Part shown: one piece after another, positions 16,249-24,626 of the stretch
How positions within the stretch are numbered: the stretch's first letter is position 1
Layout: every line of letters begins with the position of its first letter
The notes under the pieces: generated by a model
Databases searched by the model: none
The model's input: only the letters and a program-made list of their open reading frames with translations
Told to the model about the DNA's origin: nothing
Assembly: GCA_002492525.1 (NCBI GenBank)
Contig: DKZA01000036.1
Location: 28,914-92,913 of the forward strand
Length of the DNA: 64,000 nucleotides
Direction of reading: 5' to 3'
DNA from: Lachnospiraceae bacterium UBA7086
Lineage (GTDB): Bacteria; Bacillota; Clostridia; Lachnospirales; Lachnospiraceae
Program-made: the position numbers and the translations under genes

Positions 16249-16950
16249 ATGGATCAGCCGAAACTGACACCAGAGCAGAAAAAGACCGAGATTGATTTAT
16301 GGATTATATTATGCGTTACATTGGGCGTTTTCTTTGGTTATGCATTAAAGGGCAATCAGCTAAGAAATTTTGTTATAAATACGGAAATCTCTGTTATCCC
16401 GCGTCTATTGGTCAATGCGGGAGTACAATTTGGCATAGCTGGACTTGGCGTTACGATTGTCTGTATTCTGAGAAAAGAAAAATTTACGTTATATGGCTTG
16501 AGAAAAGCTGACACGATCAAGGCTGTTGCCGGGACAGTCGTATCTTTTTTACCTTATATCTGCTACATAGTGATTTCCGGACAGTTTCACGGCTATCGTC
16601 CTTTCAGTATTTTAGTGACGGATGACGTGATTGCAAGCGGCTTCCCGATTGCTGTATTGGGGATGATGCTGATTGCTGTCGTGTGGGGATTTTTTGAGGG
16701 GTTTAATTATGCTGTAATCTGTGAGAAAATCAGTAAAAGATATCCTCCCAAAAACACATGGTTAGATTATGGTGCCATTACCTGTGCAGTCTTTTGTATA
16801 CTGTTCCATTCCATGAACATATCTTTCTGGGGCATGGTTGAGATGGTTACGACCTTTCTTGCGATTTATGGAATGTTGATTGTAAAGAAGCAGACCGGAA
16901 ACGCCTGGGGGTGTGTCTTTGCTTTCTGTTTTATCTGGAACGCTTTATAA
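16249..16950 (+). CDS. Polytopic membrane protein, possibly degenerate CPBP family
   Basis: A 233-residue protein of six to eight hydrophobic helices. The segment VVWGFFEGFNYAVICEKIS sits where CPBP proteases carry EExxxR, and FCILFHSMN sits where they carry the FxxxH motif. Only one of the two Glu and no Arg are present, so protease activity is doubtful. AGGAGGCGTTAC precedes the ATG. It follows the Fic gene by 31 bases and may be on that transcript. Confidence 0.7.
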   Translation: MDQPKLTPEQKKTEIDLWIILCVTLGVFFGYALKGNQLRNFVINTEISVIPRLLVNAGVQFGIAGLGVTIVCILRKEKFTLYGLRKADTIKAVAGTVVSFLPYICYIVISGQFHGYRPFSILVTDDVIASGFPIAVLGMMLIAVVWGFFEGFNYAVICEKISKRYPPKNTWLDYGAITCAVFCILFHSMNISFWGMVEMVTTFLAIYGMLIVKKQTGNAWGCVFAFCFIWNAL

Positions 16951-16975
16951 TTTTAATCTTTGAAAGAGGTAATTT

Positions 16976-17185
16976 ATGATGAGTAAATATGATTCTTTAT
17001 GGGAGTATGTGCAGAAGAACGGGAGTCAATCTTTTCAGCTGACGTTTGAAGAAATACAGGGTATTGTGGGAATACCGATAGACCATTCTTTTCTGAAATA
17101 CAAAAAAGAACTTACCGAATACGGATATGAGGTGGGGAAAATATCCATGAAAGAGCAGACGGTTATCTTTCATAAGTTGGATTGA
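16976..17185 (+). CDS. Small conserved protein, 69 residues
   Basis: A short protein starting MMSKYDSLWEYVQKNG and containing FEEIQGIVGIPIDHSFLKYK. It resembles a family of small bacterial proteins with a YDPLWEYL-type opening that I know only as an uncharacterised domain. Two consecutive ATG codons (16976 and 16979) follow GAAAGAGGT. There is no signal peptide or membrane segment. It sits between the membrane protein and the YdeI-like gene with short gaps and could be cotranscribed. No function can be assigned. Confidence 0.7.
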   Translation: MMSKYDSLWEYVQKNGSQSFQLTFEEIQGIVGIPIDHSFLKYKKELTEYGYEVGKISMKEQTVIFHKLD

Positions 17186-17218
17186 TCAGGATAAGGTGCC
17201 TGAAAGGAGAAATATGTC

Positions 17219-17779
17219 ATGTGCGATATCATGAAATTTGCTGACAGAGAAGAATTCAGGCAGTGGCTTTTAGAGCATTGCCAGTCAAGTGACGGCGTCT
17301 GGCTTTTATTTGGTAAAGCCGGCGGGCCGAAAACAATGAAAGCAGGAGAGGCCCTGGAAGAGGCGCTCTGTTTTGGATGGATTGACGGGCAGATGCAAAG
17401 CATCGACGATAAGTCCTATAAGAAGTATTTTTCCATGCGCAGGGAGAAGAGTAAGTGGTCGGAGAAAAATAAAGCTTTGGCCCAGAGTCTTGAAGAACGG
17501 GGACTTATGACCGATTTTGGCAGAAAGAAAATTGAAGAAGCCAAGGAGAACGGACAGTGGGATGCGCCCAAACCCATGCCTGTCACAGAGGAACAGATTG
17601 CCCGTCTAGCTGCGCTGTTAGAAGGATATGAGCCTGCCTGTACCAATTTTCAGGCCATGTCCTTATCCGTTAAGAAAACTTACACGAAGGCATACCTTGC
17701 TGCCAAAACAGAAGCAGGGCGGGAAAAACGGATTGCCTGGATGGTAGACAGACTCAACCAGAATTTGAAACCGATGTGA
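17219..17779 (+). CDS. YdeI/OmpD-associated family protein
   Basis: A 186-residue soluble protein of the YdeI family. The signs are FADREEFRQWLLEH at the start, SSDGVWLLFGKAGG, the ALEEALCFGWIDGQMQSIDD core and, near the end, KKTYTKAYLAAKTEAGREKRIAWMV. Members have been linked to bacteriocin or peptide resistance in a few bacteria; the mechanism is unknown. AAGGAGA precedes ATG 17219 by nine bases. It is a stand-alone unit typical of this stretch. Confidence 0.87.
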   Translation: MCDIMKFADREEFRQWLLEHCQSSDGVWLLFGKAGGPKTMKAGEALEEALCFGWIDGQMQSIDDKSYKKYFSMRREKSKWSEKNKALAQSLEERGLMTDFGRKKIEEAKENGQWDAPKPMPVTEEQIARLAALLEGYEPACTNFQAMSLSVKKTYTKAYLAAKTEAGREKRIAWMVDRLNQNLKPM

Positions 17780-17797
17780 CAAAGGAGCAATATAGCA

Positions 17798-18379
17798 GTG
17801 GTATTTCAGATAATAGCGATTCTCATTTTGACAGCATTTTATGGATGCTATTTCATCAAAATGATAGGTCAGCGCCATAAAGGAATAAAGACCGATCAAC
17901 TGGGCAAAGGGAAAGCTGGGGTTGCAAAATATATTGAGATAACAATGAAGATTGCAACCTGCATAGTTCCTGTGGCAGAGATTGTAAGCATCGTGATGGA
18001 TACGACTATCTTTTCTGTACCAGTGAGAGGAATCGGAGCCTGTATAGCGATTATGGGTTTAGGTGCTTTTATTATTTCTGTTTTGACCATGCGGGACAGT
18101 TGGCGGGCTGGCGTATCCAGCACGGAAAAGACAGAATTTGTGACAAGGGGTATCTATCAGATCAGCCGTAATCCCGCATTTATGGGTTTTGATTTGGTAT
18201 ATATTGGAATGATAGTAATGTTTTTTAATTGGCCGCTTTTCATAGTTTCTGTTTTTGCAATGGTTATGTTTCATTTGCAGATCAGATATGTGGAAGAAAG
18301 GTTTTTATGCGAAGCATTTGGAACGGAATATTTGCATTATCAGAAAAAGGTTTGTCGGTATGTTGGAAGAAGACGGTAA
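17798..18379 (+). CDS. Isoprenylcysteine methyltransferase-like membrane protein
   Basis: A 193-residue membrane protein of the ICMT/phospholipid methyltransferase fold. About five helices are visible. The C-terminal cofactor-binding signature is GIYQISRNPAFMGFDLVYIG and then RYVEERFLCEAFGTEYLHYQKKV, where the paired Glu and the final Tyr are typical. It starts with GTG after AAAGGAGC. Bacterial members methylate small molecules or lipids; the substrate is unknown. It ends just before the type III toxin-antitoxin promoter. Confidence 0.85.
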   Translation: MVFQIIAILILTAFYGCYFIKMIGQRHKGIKTDQLGKGKAGVAKYIEITMKIATCIVPVAEIVSIVMDTTIFSVPVRGIGACIAIMGLGAFIISVLTMRDSWRAGVSSTEKTEFVTRGIYQISRNPAFMGFDLVYIGMIVMFFNWPLFIVSVFAMVMFHLQIRYVEERFLCEAFGTEYLHYQKKVCRYVGRRR

Positions 18380-18386
18380 AAAATGA

Positions 18387-18415
18387 TTGACATATTTTGA
18401 CTTGATTTATATAAT
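18387..18415 (+). promoter_or_regulatory. Consensus promoter of the type III toxin-antitoxin locus
   Basis: A perfect TTGACA (18387-18392) and TATAAT (18410-18415) are 17 bases apart, which is unusually strong for this window. High antitoxin RNA output is what a type III system needs. Confidence 0.85.
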
Positions 18416-18422
18416 AATAATA

Positions 18423-18528
18423 TAGATGAGCAATCATCTGGTGAGTCCTACCGTTAAGTGGAATCGATAAGAGAGTATTTCCGTTGCGACGGATACTACC
18501 AGAAGGCTATGCATTAGCATAGCCTTCT
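18423..18528 (+). ncRNA. Probable RNA antitoxin (ToxI-like) of the type III system
   Basis: Between the consensus promoter and the toxin gene lie two imperfect tandem units of about 30 bases, 18443-18472 and 18473-18503. They share GAGT, then CCGTT at the same spacing, then G--G-AT. TCTGGT before unit 1 can pair with ACCAGA at the end of unit 2, closing the array. A 12-pair terminator hairpin follows. This arrangement (strong promoter, short repeats, terminator, toxin) is that of ToxIN, AbiQ and CptIN systems. Two repeats of limited identity make the exact unit boundaries uncertain. Confidence 0.65.
18501..18528 (+). terminator. Hairpin between antitoxin RNA and toxin gene
   Basis: Perfect 12-pair stem AGAAGGCTATGC/GCATAGCCTTCT with loop ATTA. 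The following tail (GTGTTACT) is poor in T, so partial read-through into the toxin gene is expected, as in type III systems. Confidence 0.7.
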
Positions 18529-18551
18529 GTGTTACTAAGGAGTAATGTGTT

Positions 18552-19037
18552 GTGGGTGAGCGACTAAAATTATATTATGTAAATTTAAAATATATTCGTA
18601 ATTTACATAGTGTGGATACTCATGTTCCTTCTATATCACCACAGATTGGGAAGCAGAACAGGCCTTTTCTTGGGGTGGTGGTTATGGTAAATGGCTCAAA
18701 ATATTGTATTCCTCTTTCTTCTAATTCTGTAAAAAAGAATAAAGACTTTGATTCTATGCGGGAAAATATTACGTTCCGTAAGATACGGGATAAAAAGGGA
18801 AAGGTTTTGTCAGCTTTGAACTTGAATAATATGATACCTATACGAGATGAATATATAAAAGAAATTAATCTTAAAATTTTACCAACTGATTCTGTATCGG
18901 TAAGACAGTGGAAGAAATTATGTGCAAAAGAACTTGATTGGTGTCAATCAAATCATGTTGAAATAGAACGTTTGGCGAATGAATTGCACAAAAATATTGT
19001 TCTGGAGAGTCTTTTCACAAAAGAAAAATTTGTTTGA
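18552..19037 (+). CDS. ToxN/AbiQ-family type III toxin endoribonuclease
   Basis: A 161-residue protein matching the ToxN/AbiQ pattern: KLYYVNLKYIRNLHSVDTHVP at the N-terminus, then RPFLGVVVMVNGSKYCIPLSS, FRKIRDKKGKVLSALNLNNMIPI and a helical C-terminus. In the family this fold cuts RNA, is held inactive by its repeat RNA and often aborts phage infection. The start is GTG 18552, nine bases after AAGGAG; the ATG at 18545 is out of frame. Composition is more A/T-rich than the flanking genes, which suggests recent transfer. Target and phage activity are inferred. Confidence 0.82.
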   Translation: MGERLKLYYVNLKYIRNLHSVDTHVPSISPQIGKQNRPFLGVVVMVNGSKYCIPLSSNSVKKNKDFDSMRENITFRKIRDKKGKVLSALNLNNMIPIRDEYIKEINLKILPTDSVSVRQWKKLCAKELDWCQSNHVEIERLANELHKNIVLESLFTKEKFV

Positions 19038-19118
19038 ATTTTCCGGCATTGGAAGAAGAATGTAACAGAAACAGGAACGTTCCTGATAAAAACTCATAAA
19101 TGATGGAGAAACGCCAGT

Positions 19119-19388
19119 ATGAATACAAAAATAAACAGTGGATTATATCAGGTAGTCAACGCGGTAATCCTATCCGGTATTATTCTTATGTTCTTAGGCA
19201 CCTATTATTGTGTGATCAAGGCGGGAATCCCTTATCAGGATCCGCCGTTAGAGTTACAGATACAATATATTGTCAATATGAAAATTGGGGAGACACTGCT
19301 GAAAAACGGTTTGCTGATGATACTGTGCAGTGGCAGTGTTCGTTTGGTTCTGTTGTGGAAGACGAAAAATATGGGATGTAAGAAGTAG
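19119..19388 (+). CDS. Small two-helix membrane protein of unknown function
   Basis: An 89-residue frame with two hydrophobic segments: residues about 11-34 (VVNAVILSGIILMFLGTYYCVIKA) and about 62-79 (LLKNGLLMILCSGSVRLVLL). A weak TGGAGAAA site is 11 bases before ATG 19119. An overlapping frame from 19100 shows no membrane pattern and is unlikely. It precedes the GNAT gene by 24 bases. No family is recognised. Confidence 0.55.
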   Translation: MNTKINSGLYQVVNAVILSGIILMFLGTYYCVIKAGIPYQDPPLELQIQYIVNMKIGETLLKNGLLMILCSGSVRLVLLWKTKNMGCKK

Positions 19389-19412
19389 ATAGACATCGAG
19401 GAGGGAAAATTC

Positions 19413-19865
19413 ATGGAATTTGTCAGAACCGATGGTAAAAATGAAGATTTTATAGAAAACTGCAGGCTTTTGGATGAGGATTTAGACAGACGTGTGGGAA
19501 AACAAATCAAAAGGGATAAATATCAGAAGTATAATCAGCTGGATGAGATACAGGAAGCAATCGTTGTTTATGAGGGTAATAAGGCAGTGGGCGGCGGTGC
19601 GATCAGGAGATATGATGCGGAAACCATAGAGCTAAAGAGAGTATTTGTACATAACGAGTATCAGGGACAGGGGATAGGAAGCAGACTGGTCCAAATATTG
19701 ATAGACTGGGCAATTGAGTTGGGATATCAAAGAATGATTCTGGAAACGGGGGAATTGTTGGCGGAGTCCTGCGCCGTATATCAGAAACTGGGATTCCAGG
19801 TGATTCCGAATTATGGTCCCTATGTGAATATGCCGGAATCTTTGTGTATGGCAAGGGATTTATAG
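19413..19865 (+). CDS. GNAT-family N-acetyltransferase
   Basis: Acetyl-CoA dependent N-acetyltransferase, 150 residues. The acetyl-CoA loop is in [24 protein letters not shown] (motif A, QGQGIG near residue 88). The conserved later strand is [21 protein letters not shown] (motif B). AGGAGGGAAAATTC precedes the ATG. The substrate (an amino acid, antibiotic or protein) is unknown. It is the last accessory gene before gltB. Confidence 0.92.
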   Translation: MEFVRTDGKNEDFIENCRLLDEDLDRRVGKQIKRDKYQKYNQLDEIQEAIVVYEGNKAVGGGAIRRYDAETIELKRVFVHNEYQGQGIGSRLVQILIDWAIELGYQRMILETGELLAESCAVYQKLGFQVIPNYGPYVNMPESLCMARDL

Positions 19866-19960
19866 TTGGGCTTATTTTTAATATATAGGAAATAAGACTG
19901 ACAATTCAAATTGAATTATAAAATATTCAAATAATCTGACAATTTCACAAAAAGTCTATA

Positions 19961-19989
19961 TTTACAATTTCCCTGGTTGGGTGTATTAT
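19961..19989 (+). promoter_or_regulatory. Promoter of gltBD
   Basis: TTTACA (19961-19966) and TATTAT (19984-19989) are 17 bases apart, placing the likely transcript start near 19996, just before the attenuator hairpin. Confidence 0.65.
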
Positions 19990-20000
19990 TGTATACATGT

Positions 20001-20043
20001 AGAACGCAAAGGAGCGCTAGATGTCTTCTTTGCGTTCTTTAAT
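20001..20043 (+). terminator. Terminator-like hairpin in the gltB leader (possible attenuator)
   Basis: AGAACGCAAAG (20001-20011) and CTTTGCGTTCT (20028-20038) form a perfect 11-pair stem, followed by TTAATTTT. It lies between the promoter and gltB (ATG 20071), so transcription must pass it. Clostridial nitrogen genes are often controlled by ANTAR-type antitermination at such leader hairpins; whether that applies here is inference. Confidence 0.65.
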
Positions 20044-20070
20044 TTTCATCAAAAGTCAGGAGAAAAGCGT

Positions 20071-23000
20071 ATGTTTGATGTAAAAAGAACCATTCCTAAT
20101 TCCCCTTTATACCGGGAAGAATTTGAACATGACAACTGCGGTATTGGCGCCTGTGTCAATATCAAAGGCAAGAAGAGTCGTGCTATCGTGGAAAATGCGC
20201 TTAAGATTGTGGAGAATCTGGAGCACAGGGCCGGTAAGGATGCGGAAGGAGAGACTGGTGACGGTGTGGGGATTCTCACCCAGATGCCCCATAAGTTTAT
20301 GGTCAAGGTGACAAAAGGTCTGGGCTTTGATATCGGCGGGGAAAGAGAGTACGGTGTGGGAACTTTTTTCTTTCCGCAGGATGAGCTGCAGCGCAACCAG
20401 GCCAAGAAGATGTTTGAGATTATCGCTGAGAAAGAGGGGTTACAGTTCCTTGGCTGGCGGGATGTACCTACGGTGCCCTCAGTGCTGGGGCATAAGGCGG
20501 TGGAGTGTATGCCTTGTATCATGCAGGCGTTTATTAAGAAGCCTGCGGGGGTGGAAAAGGGACTTGATTTTGACAGGAAACTGTACATTTTAAGGCGTAC
20601 CTTTGAACAGTCTACGGATGTGACTTATGTAGTCAGTTTATCCAGCAGGACAATCGTATATAAGGGTATGTTCCTGGTGGGTCAGCTCCGCACTTTCTTT
20701 GCGGATTTACAGGATAAGGATTATGAGTCGGCGATTGCGGTGGTGCACTCCCGTTTTTCCACCAATACGAACCCCAGCTGGGAACGGGCTCATCCGAACC
20801 GCTTTATTGTTCATAACGGAGAGATTAATACCATACGCGGCAATGCGGATAAGATGCAGGCCAGGGAGGAGAATATGGAGTCTGAGCATCTGCAGGGACA
20901 GATGCATAAGATCCTGCCGGCCATCAATGCTTCCGGTTCCGATTCGGCCATGTTAGATAACACGTTGGAATTTCTGGTGATGAGCGGGATGCCTCTGCCG
21001 CTGGCAGTGATGATTACGATTCCGGAACCCTGGGAGAACAATAAGACTATGTCCCAGAAGAAAAAGGACTTCTATCAGTATTATGCAACCATGATGGAGC
21101 CCTGGGACGGTCCGGCCTCGATATTGTTTTGTGACGGAGATATCATAGGCGCGGTGCTTGACCGGAACGGTCTACGGCCTTCTCGTTATATGATCACAGA
21201 TGATGACACCCTGATTCTTTCCTCTGAGGTGGGGGTATTGGATATTGAACCATCCAGGATTGTAATGAAAGAGAGACTGCATCCGGGTAAGATGCTCCTG
21301 GTGGATACCGTGCAGGGCAGGGTCATTGATGATGATGAGTTAAAAGAAAAATATGCTTCTGCTCAGCCCTATGGCGAGTGGCTGGACAGCAAGTTAGTGA
21401 CTTTAAAAGAACTGAAGATTCCCAACCAGCGTGTGCCGGAGTTTACCTATGAAGAGAGACAGCGCATGCAGAAGGCTTTCGGCTATACTTATGAGGATTT
21501 AAAGACCAGTATTCTGCCGATGGCGAAAAACGGTGCCGAAGCGATTGCGGCCATGGGCGTGGATACGCCGATTCCGGTGCTTTCCAGAGCCCATCATCCG
21601 CTGTTCCATTATTTCAAGCAGCTTTTTGCACAGGTGACGAATCCGCCTATTGATGCGATCCGTGAAGAGGTGGTTACGTCCACTACCGTCTATCTGGGAC
21701 AGGATGGCAACCTTTTAGAGGAGATGCCGGAGAACTGCAACATGCTCAGGGTACATAATCCCATTCTCACCAGTACGGATCTTCTGAAGATTAAGACCAT
21801 GAAGGCGGAAGGATTCAAGGTGGAGGTAATTCCCATCACCTACTATAAGAATACCAGATTGGAAAAGGCCATTGACAGACTTTTTGTGGAGGTAGACAGA
21901 GCCTACCGCGATGGGGTAAATATCATCATTCTCTCTGACAGAGGGGTGGATGAGAACAGGGTGGCAATTCCGTCGCTGTTGGCCGTATCAGCTCTGCAGC
22001 AGCATCTGGTCAGTACCAAGAAAAGAACCAGTGTGGATATCATCTTAGAGTCGGCGGAACCCAGGGAGGTACATCATTTTGCCACCTTGTTAGGCTTTGG
22101 GGCATCGGCAGTGAATCCCTATCTGGCGCAGGAGAGTATCAAGGAGTTAATTGATAATCACATGCTGGATAAAGATTATTATGCGGCCGTGGATGACTAT
22201 AACAGTGCGATTCTGCATGGTATTGTGAAGATTGCGTCCAAGATGGGCATTTCCACGATTCAATCTTATCAGGGTTCCAAGATTTTTGAGGCAATCGGCA
22301 TTGATAAAGATGTGATCAATAAGTATTTCACGAATACCGTGTGCCGGGTGGGCGGTATTACCTTGAAAGATATTGAGGAAGAGGTAGATACCCTTCATTC
22401 CATGGCTTTTGACCCGCTCGGTCTATCTACGGATACTACATTGGACAGCATAGGACATCACCAGATGAGAAGCGGAGCGGATGAGCACCTCTATAATCCG
22501 GAGACCATTCATTTATTGCAAGAGTCAACCAGACGCGGGGATTATGAACTGTTTAAACAATATACCAAAGCGGTCAATAATGAGGAGAGCATCAAGAATC
22601 TGCGGGGACTGATGGACTTTAATTATCCGAAGAAACCCGTGCCAATAGAGGAAGTAGAGAGTGTTGACACCATTGTCACAAGGTTTAAGACAGGGGCCAT
22701 GTCCTATGGTTCCATTTCCCGGGAGGCTCATGAGACTATGGCCATTGCCATGAACCGCCTGCACGGCAAGTCCAACTCCGGCGAGGGCGGAGAAGATAAA
22801 GAGAGACTGACGGTGGGGCCCGATGGTCTGAATCGTTGTTCGGCTATCAAGCAGGTGGCCAGCGGACGGTTTGGTGTCACCAGTGAATACTTAAACAGTG
22901 CTCAGGAGATTCAGATTAAGATGGCCCAGGGAGCAAAACCGGGTGAAGGCGGGCATCTGCCCGGCGGCAAAGTATATCCCTGGATTGCCAAAACAAGACA

Positions 23001-24624
23001 CTCCACGCCGGGCGTGGGGCTGATTTCGCCGCCGCCGCACCATGATATCTATTCCATTGAAGATTTGGCGCAGTTGATCTATGATCTGAAAAATGCCAAC
23101 ACCAAGGCCAGGATTTCCGTGAAACTGGTGTCTGAGGCCGGTGTAGGTACAGTGGCGGCCGGTGTGGCCAAGGCGGGTGCTCAGGTCATTCTGGTGTCCG
23201 GTTATGACGGCGGTACAGGAGCGGCACCTCGTAATTCGATTCATAATGCGGGTCTTCCTTGGGAACTGGGCCTTGCGGAGACGCATCAGACCCTGATACA
23301 GAACGGCCTGCGCAATAAAGTCCGTATCGAGACGGACGGGAAACTGATGAGCGGCAGAGATGTGGCGATTGCGGCCATACTGGGCGCAGAGGAATTTGGA
23401 TTTGCCACGGCACCTCTGGTGACTATGGGCTGCCTGATGATGCGGGTATGTAATCTGGATACTTGTCCGGTGGGTGTGGCCACCCAGAATCCGGAGCTGC
23501 GCAAACGTTTTACGGGTAAACCTGAGTATGTGGAGAACTTTATGAGGTTTATTGCCCAGGAACTGCGCGAATATATGGCGAAACTGGGGGTGCGCAAAGT
23601 AGATGAACTGGTGGGCAGAACAGAACTTTTGAAAGTGAAAGAGAACCTGACAGACCGCCAGCGTAAAGTAGATCTGGATTTGATTCTGAGCAATCCCTAC
23701 GAAGGGAGCAAGGAGAAATGTATCTTTGATCCGAAACAGGTATATGACTTCCATCTGGAGAGGACACTGGACGAAAAAGTACTGCTGAAGCAGCTTTCCA
23801 AGGCTTTGGATGCCGGACAGAAGAGAAGCCTGGAAGTGGATGTGTCTAACACGGATCGTACTTTCGGCACCATCTTTGGTTCCGAGATTACCAGAAGGTT
23901 TGGGGATACGCTGGAGGAGGATACCTACCATATTTTATGTAAGGGATCCGGCGGCCAGAGCTTCGGCGCTTTTATTCCCAAAGGGCTGACCCTGGAACTG
24001 GTGGGAGATTCCAATGATTACTTTGGCAAAGGCTTATCGGGCGGTAAGCTGATAGTATATCCCCCTAAAGGATCCACTTTCAAGCAGGATGAAAATATTA
24101 TCATCGGCAACGTATCCCTTTACGGGGCAACTTCCGGTAAGGCCTTTATCGCCGGTGTGGCGGGAGAGCGGTTCTGTGTGCGTAATTCCGGCGCCATTGC
24201 GGTGGTGGAAGGTGTGGGTGATCATGGCTGTGAGTATATGACCGGCGGCCGGGTGGTAGTAATCGGTTCCGTGGGCAAGAACTTTGCGGCCGGCATGAGC
24301 GGCGGTATTGCCTATGTGCTTGATGAGAACAACGACCTGTATACCAAGACCAACAAGGAAATGGTCTCCTCTTATGAGATTACCTCAAAATATGATGTCC
24401 TTGAATTGAAAGAAATGATCAAGGAACATGTGGCCTATACCAATTCTGTGAAAGGAAAAGAGATTCTGGACAATTTCGGAGAGTATCTGCCGAAGTTCAA
24501 GAAGATCATTCCCCATGACTATGAGATTATGTTAAAACTCATTGTGCAGATGGAGGAAAAAGGCCTAAGTGCGGAGCAGGCGCAGATAGAGGCGTTCTAC
24601 AAAAAGGACAAGGAGGGGGCGTAA
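20071..24624 (+). CDS. gltB: Glutamate synthase large subunit
   Basis: Large subunit of NADPH-glutamate synthase: it releases ammonia from glutamine and channels it to 2-oxoglutarate to give glutamate. The 1517 residues run in the usual order. A class II amidotransferase domain has Cys23 after a 22-residue propeptide (HDNCGIG). Then come a central domain, the FMN-binding synthase domain (PGEGGHLPGGKVYPWIAKTR and SGYDGGTGAAPRNSI), the Fe-S segment CNLDTCPVGVAT, and a C-terminal beta-helix with repeated GGxxxVxG steps. ATG 20071 is chosen because AGGAG is eight bases upstream and the propeptide then has normal length. Confidence 0.98.
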   Translation: MFDVKRTIPNSPLYREEFEHDNCGIGACVNIKGKKSRAIVENALKIVENLEHRAGKDAEGETGDGVGILTQMPHKFMVKVTKGLGFDIGGEREYGVGTFFFPQDELQRNQAKKMFEIIAEKEGLQFLGWRDVPTVPSVLGHKAVECMPCIMQAFIKKPAGVEKGLDFDRKLYILRRTFEQSTDVTYVVSLSSRTIVYKGMFLVGQLRTFFADLQDKDYESAIAVVHSRFSTNTNPSWERAHPNRFIVHNGEINTIRGNADKMQAREENMESEHLQGQMHKILPAINASGSDSAMLDNTLEFLVMSGMPLPLAVMITIPEPWENNKTMSQKKKDFYQYYATMMEPWDGPASILFCDGDIIGAVLDRNGLRPSRYMITDDDTLILSSEVGVLDIEPSRIVMKERLHPGKMLLVDTVQGRVIDDDELKEKYASAQPYGEWLDSKLVTLKELKIPNQRVPEFTYEERQRMQKAFGYTYEDLKTSILPMAKNGAEAIAAMGVDTPIPVLSRAHHPLFHYFKQLFAQVTNPPIDAIREEVVTSTTVYLGQDGNLLEEMPENCNMLRVHNPILTSTDLLKIKTMKAEGFKVEVIPITYYKNTRLEKAIDRLFVEVDRAYRDGVNIIILSDRGVDENRVAIPSLLAVSALQQHLVSTKKRTSVDIILESAEPREVHHFATLLGFGASAVNPYLAQESIKELIDNHMLDKDYYAAVDDYNSAILHGIVKIASKMGISTIQSYQGSKIFEAIGIDKDVINKYFTNTVCRVGGITLKDIEEEVDTLHSMAFDPLGLSTDTTLDSIGHHQMRSGADEHLYNPETIHLLQESTRRGDYELFKQYTKAVNNEESIKNLRGLMDFNYPKKPVPIEEVESVDTIVTRFKTGAMSYGSISREAHETMAIAMNRLHGKSNSGEGGEDKERLTVGPDGLNRCSAIKQVASGRFGVTSEYLNSAQEIQIKMAQGAKPGEGGHLPGGKVYPWIAKTRHSTPGVGLISPPPHHDIYSIEDLAQLIYDLKNANTKARISVKLVSEAGVGTVAAGVAKAGAQVILVSGYDGGTGAAPRNSIHNAGLPWELGLAETHQTLIQNGLRNKVRIETDGKLMSGRDVAIAAILGAEEFGFATAPLVTMGCLMMRVCNLDTCPVGVATQNPELRKRFTGKPEYVENFMRFIAQELREYMAKLGVRKVDELVGRTELLKVKENLTDRQRKVDLDLILSNPYEGSKEKCIFDPKQVYDFHLERTLDEKVLLKQLSKALDAGQKRSLEVDVSNTDRTFGTIFGSEITRRFGDTLEEDTYHILCKGSGGQSFGAFIPKGLTLELVGDSNDYFGKGLSGGKLIVYPPKGSTFKQDENIIIGNVSLYGATSGKAFIAGVAGERFCVRNSGAIAVVEGVGDHGCEYMTGGRVVVIGSVGKNFAAGMSGGIAYVLDENNDLYTKTNKEMVSSYEITSKYDVLELKEMIKEHVAYTNSVKGKEILDNFGEYLPKFKKIIPHDYEIMLKLIVQMEEKGLSAEQAQIEAFYKKDKEGA

Positions 24625-24626
24625 TC

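Noticed and set aside
18443..18528. Known riboswitch class upstream of the ToxN-like gene
   Set aside because: It matches no aptamer I know; the tandem units and toxin context fit an RNA antitoxin.
12652..19900. Integron cassette array
   Set aside because: Gaps between genes are mostly 15-70 bases, too short for attC sites, and no integrase or core-site palindromes were seen.
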